Positions 62,830 through 64,000 of a DNA stretch of 64,000 nucleotides are shown piece by piece (within the stretch, counting starts at the first letter, position 1; the number at the start of each line of letters is the position of its first letter). The stretch is from Hypomesus transpacificus (taxonomy: Eukaryota > Chordata > Actinopteri > Osmeriformes > Osmeridae): NCBI RefSeq assembly GCF_021917145.1, contig NW_025813709.1:124001-188000 (forward strand), given 5' to 3'. The notes beneath the pieces are model-generated. The model searched no databases. It was not told where the DNA came from and saw only the letters and a program-made list of their open reading frames with translations. A program made the position numbers and the translations under genes.

Positions 62830-64000
62830 TTGATAAGTTACTTGTCTTGTATTAATGTTTCACTCAATTAGGCTGAGACAACATTCCTAGCTGAATACAC
62901 ATACATTTTTGTCTGTCATTACAGGAAATGTAATTCCTTAACTTCCTTCTTCCTTTCTAGATTGTTCTGTGAATGTCTCCAGATTTTAATCAACCCCTAC
63001 CATACTGGCATAATCTAATCTAATATTTGATGGCATGTTATACTATACTTTTGTCTTTAGGTACTGTCTTTGGACTTGGATGATGAAGAAATAAGTGAAT
63101 GTTGAACTGTCCCTTTAATTACATCATTTTCCAGGAACATTTTCCTACTCTTCTAAACAGTTACTAAACTGTATAGTTATACAAATAAAAACGAACATTA
63201 ACTACGCAAAAAAATAAGCAATGGTAATAGTCTAGTAATTTTTTATTCCGATAGGAAAACTGTTGTTTGCCTATTTAGCTTGCTAGTGGATCGCCTTTCT
63301 AAACAACCCAAGGAAAAACAATAACTTCAGCGGATTATTTAAGTGTAGCATACTTTTTGTATAATAATGTTAACGTTAGCCAGGAATCAAACCCGGGTGC
63401 CCACCACAAAGGTAGCTGCTCACCTCTACCACCAACGCATACCGAAAATGATTCTGAGTTGGGGGGTTTTCACTAGCGCCTAACTAGAAAATATTTTGAG
63501 AACGACAGTTTACTTTAATCTCGTCCTTCCTTCCTCGATTGTAGGTACTAGGTAGTAGGCCTAACTGCCACTGTACAGTGACTATGACGCATCAGGTACA
63601 GCAGGGGGGTGTAAAACTTTCAGTCACTTTTCCCCTTTCTCAGGTTAATGCGCAAGGCTAGCTCTTCGGCGCCATCATGTGGTCCCGCTTGTCTCAGGCT
63701 CATCATCAGTCATCTGATCCTAGTTTCCTAGGGGGGTGCTGTTGAAACAAATTGCCTAGGGCGACGAAGGTGCTTGCGCCGGCCCTGTTCAGCCGTTATA
63801 AACTTTAACATTCTGACCTTTTAATTGAGGCCTTATTTGACCCAATAGGAGCTTCCATGTCCTGTCCATAGCCTTCAATAGCCAACGAGAGTACGCTATT
63901 TTGTGTGAAAATGTATAAACCGTTTCCGTGTGTATTTATAAAATAAACTTATTTTCCACACCATGCCACTTGTGTTGACTGAAATGATATTGATTTAATA
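62830..64000. other. Intergenic, no gene seen
   Basis: AT-rich to about 63370, then a tRNA-like repeat, then mixed sequence to the window end. Confidence 0.45.
63370..63445 (-). repeat. tRNA-like SINE head
   Basis: Minus strand: gcgttggtggtagaggtgag, then B-box-like GGTTTGATTCC about 40 bp later. No paired acceptor stem. Confidence 0.4.

Overview
The window is nuclear DNA from a vertebrate, almost certainly a ray-finned (teleost) fish. Every recognisable gene is a vertebrate gene split by GT-AG introns. The repeats are of fish type: tRNA-derived SINEs with an L2-like tail, L2/Rex1-like LINEs, and fragments of the fish-expanded GVIN (very large GTPase) and NLRC3-like families. No prokaryotic feature is present. 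Six protein-coding genes are supported by exon structure with consistent reading phase.

Layout. TPRN (taperin) lies on the minus strand with its first coding exon at 5156-3180; its 3' exons were not found. TMEM203 is a single minus-strand CDS at 7763-7347. ALAD has ten coding exons on the plus strand (12591-16482). Next come remnants: a GVIN C-terminal piece (17531-17812), a decayed LINE (18178-19420) and three N-terminal exons of an NLRC3-like gene (20259-20890). FBXW5 has nine coding exons on the plus strand (22939-29333). The stretch from 31 to 34 kb holds a second GVIN 3' end with duplicated flank and a TTAA-flanked MITE. TRAF2 has eleven coding exons on the minus strand (49421-38021). 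The TRAF2-COQ4 interval holds a tandem duplication broken by two insertions (50.7-55.9 kb). COQ4 has seven coding exons on the plus strand (57634-62129).

From general knowledge, the human counterparts of TPRN, TMEM203, FBXW5 and TRAF2 all lie at 9q34.3, and COQ4 and ALAD are also on 9q, so this looks like a conserved linkage block. The genes serve unrelated housekeeping or signalling roles: hair-cell PP1 docking, an ER membrane protein, haem synthesis, an SCF ubiquitin-ligase receptor, TNF-receptor signalling and ubiquinone synthesis. They are not an operon-like system.

The most striking property is repeat architecture. Minisatellites start at, or include, 5' splice sites of TRAF2, FBXW5 and ALAD, and one abuts the TPRN donor. 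The extreme case is a 37-bp unit repeated about 39 times, each copy carrying the end of TRAF2 coding exon 9 plus its splice donor. A second highlight is a 2-kb foldback element at 9418-11431 with near-identical inverted arms. I did not find a convincing undescribed multi-gene system. All calls come from reading the sequence; no database search was run.
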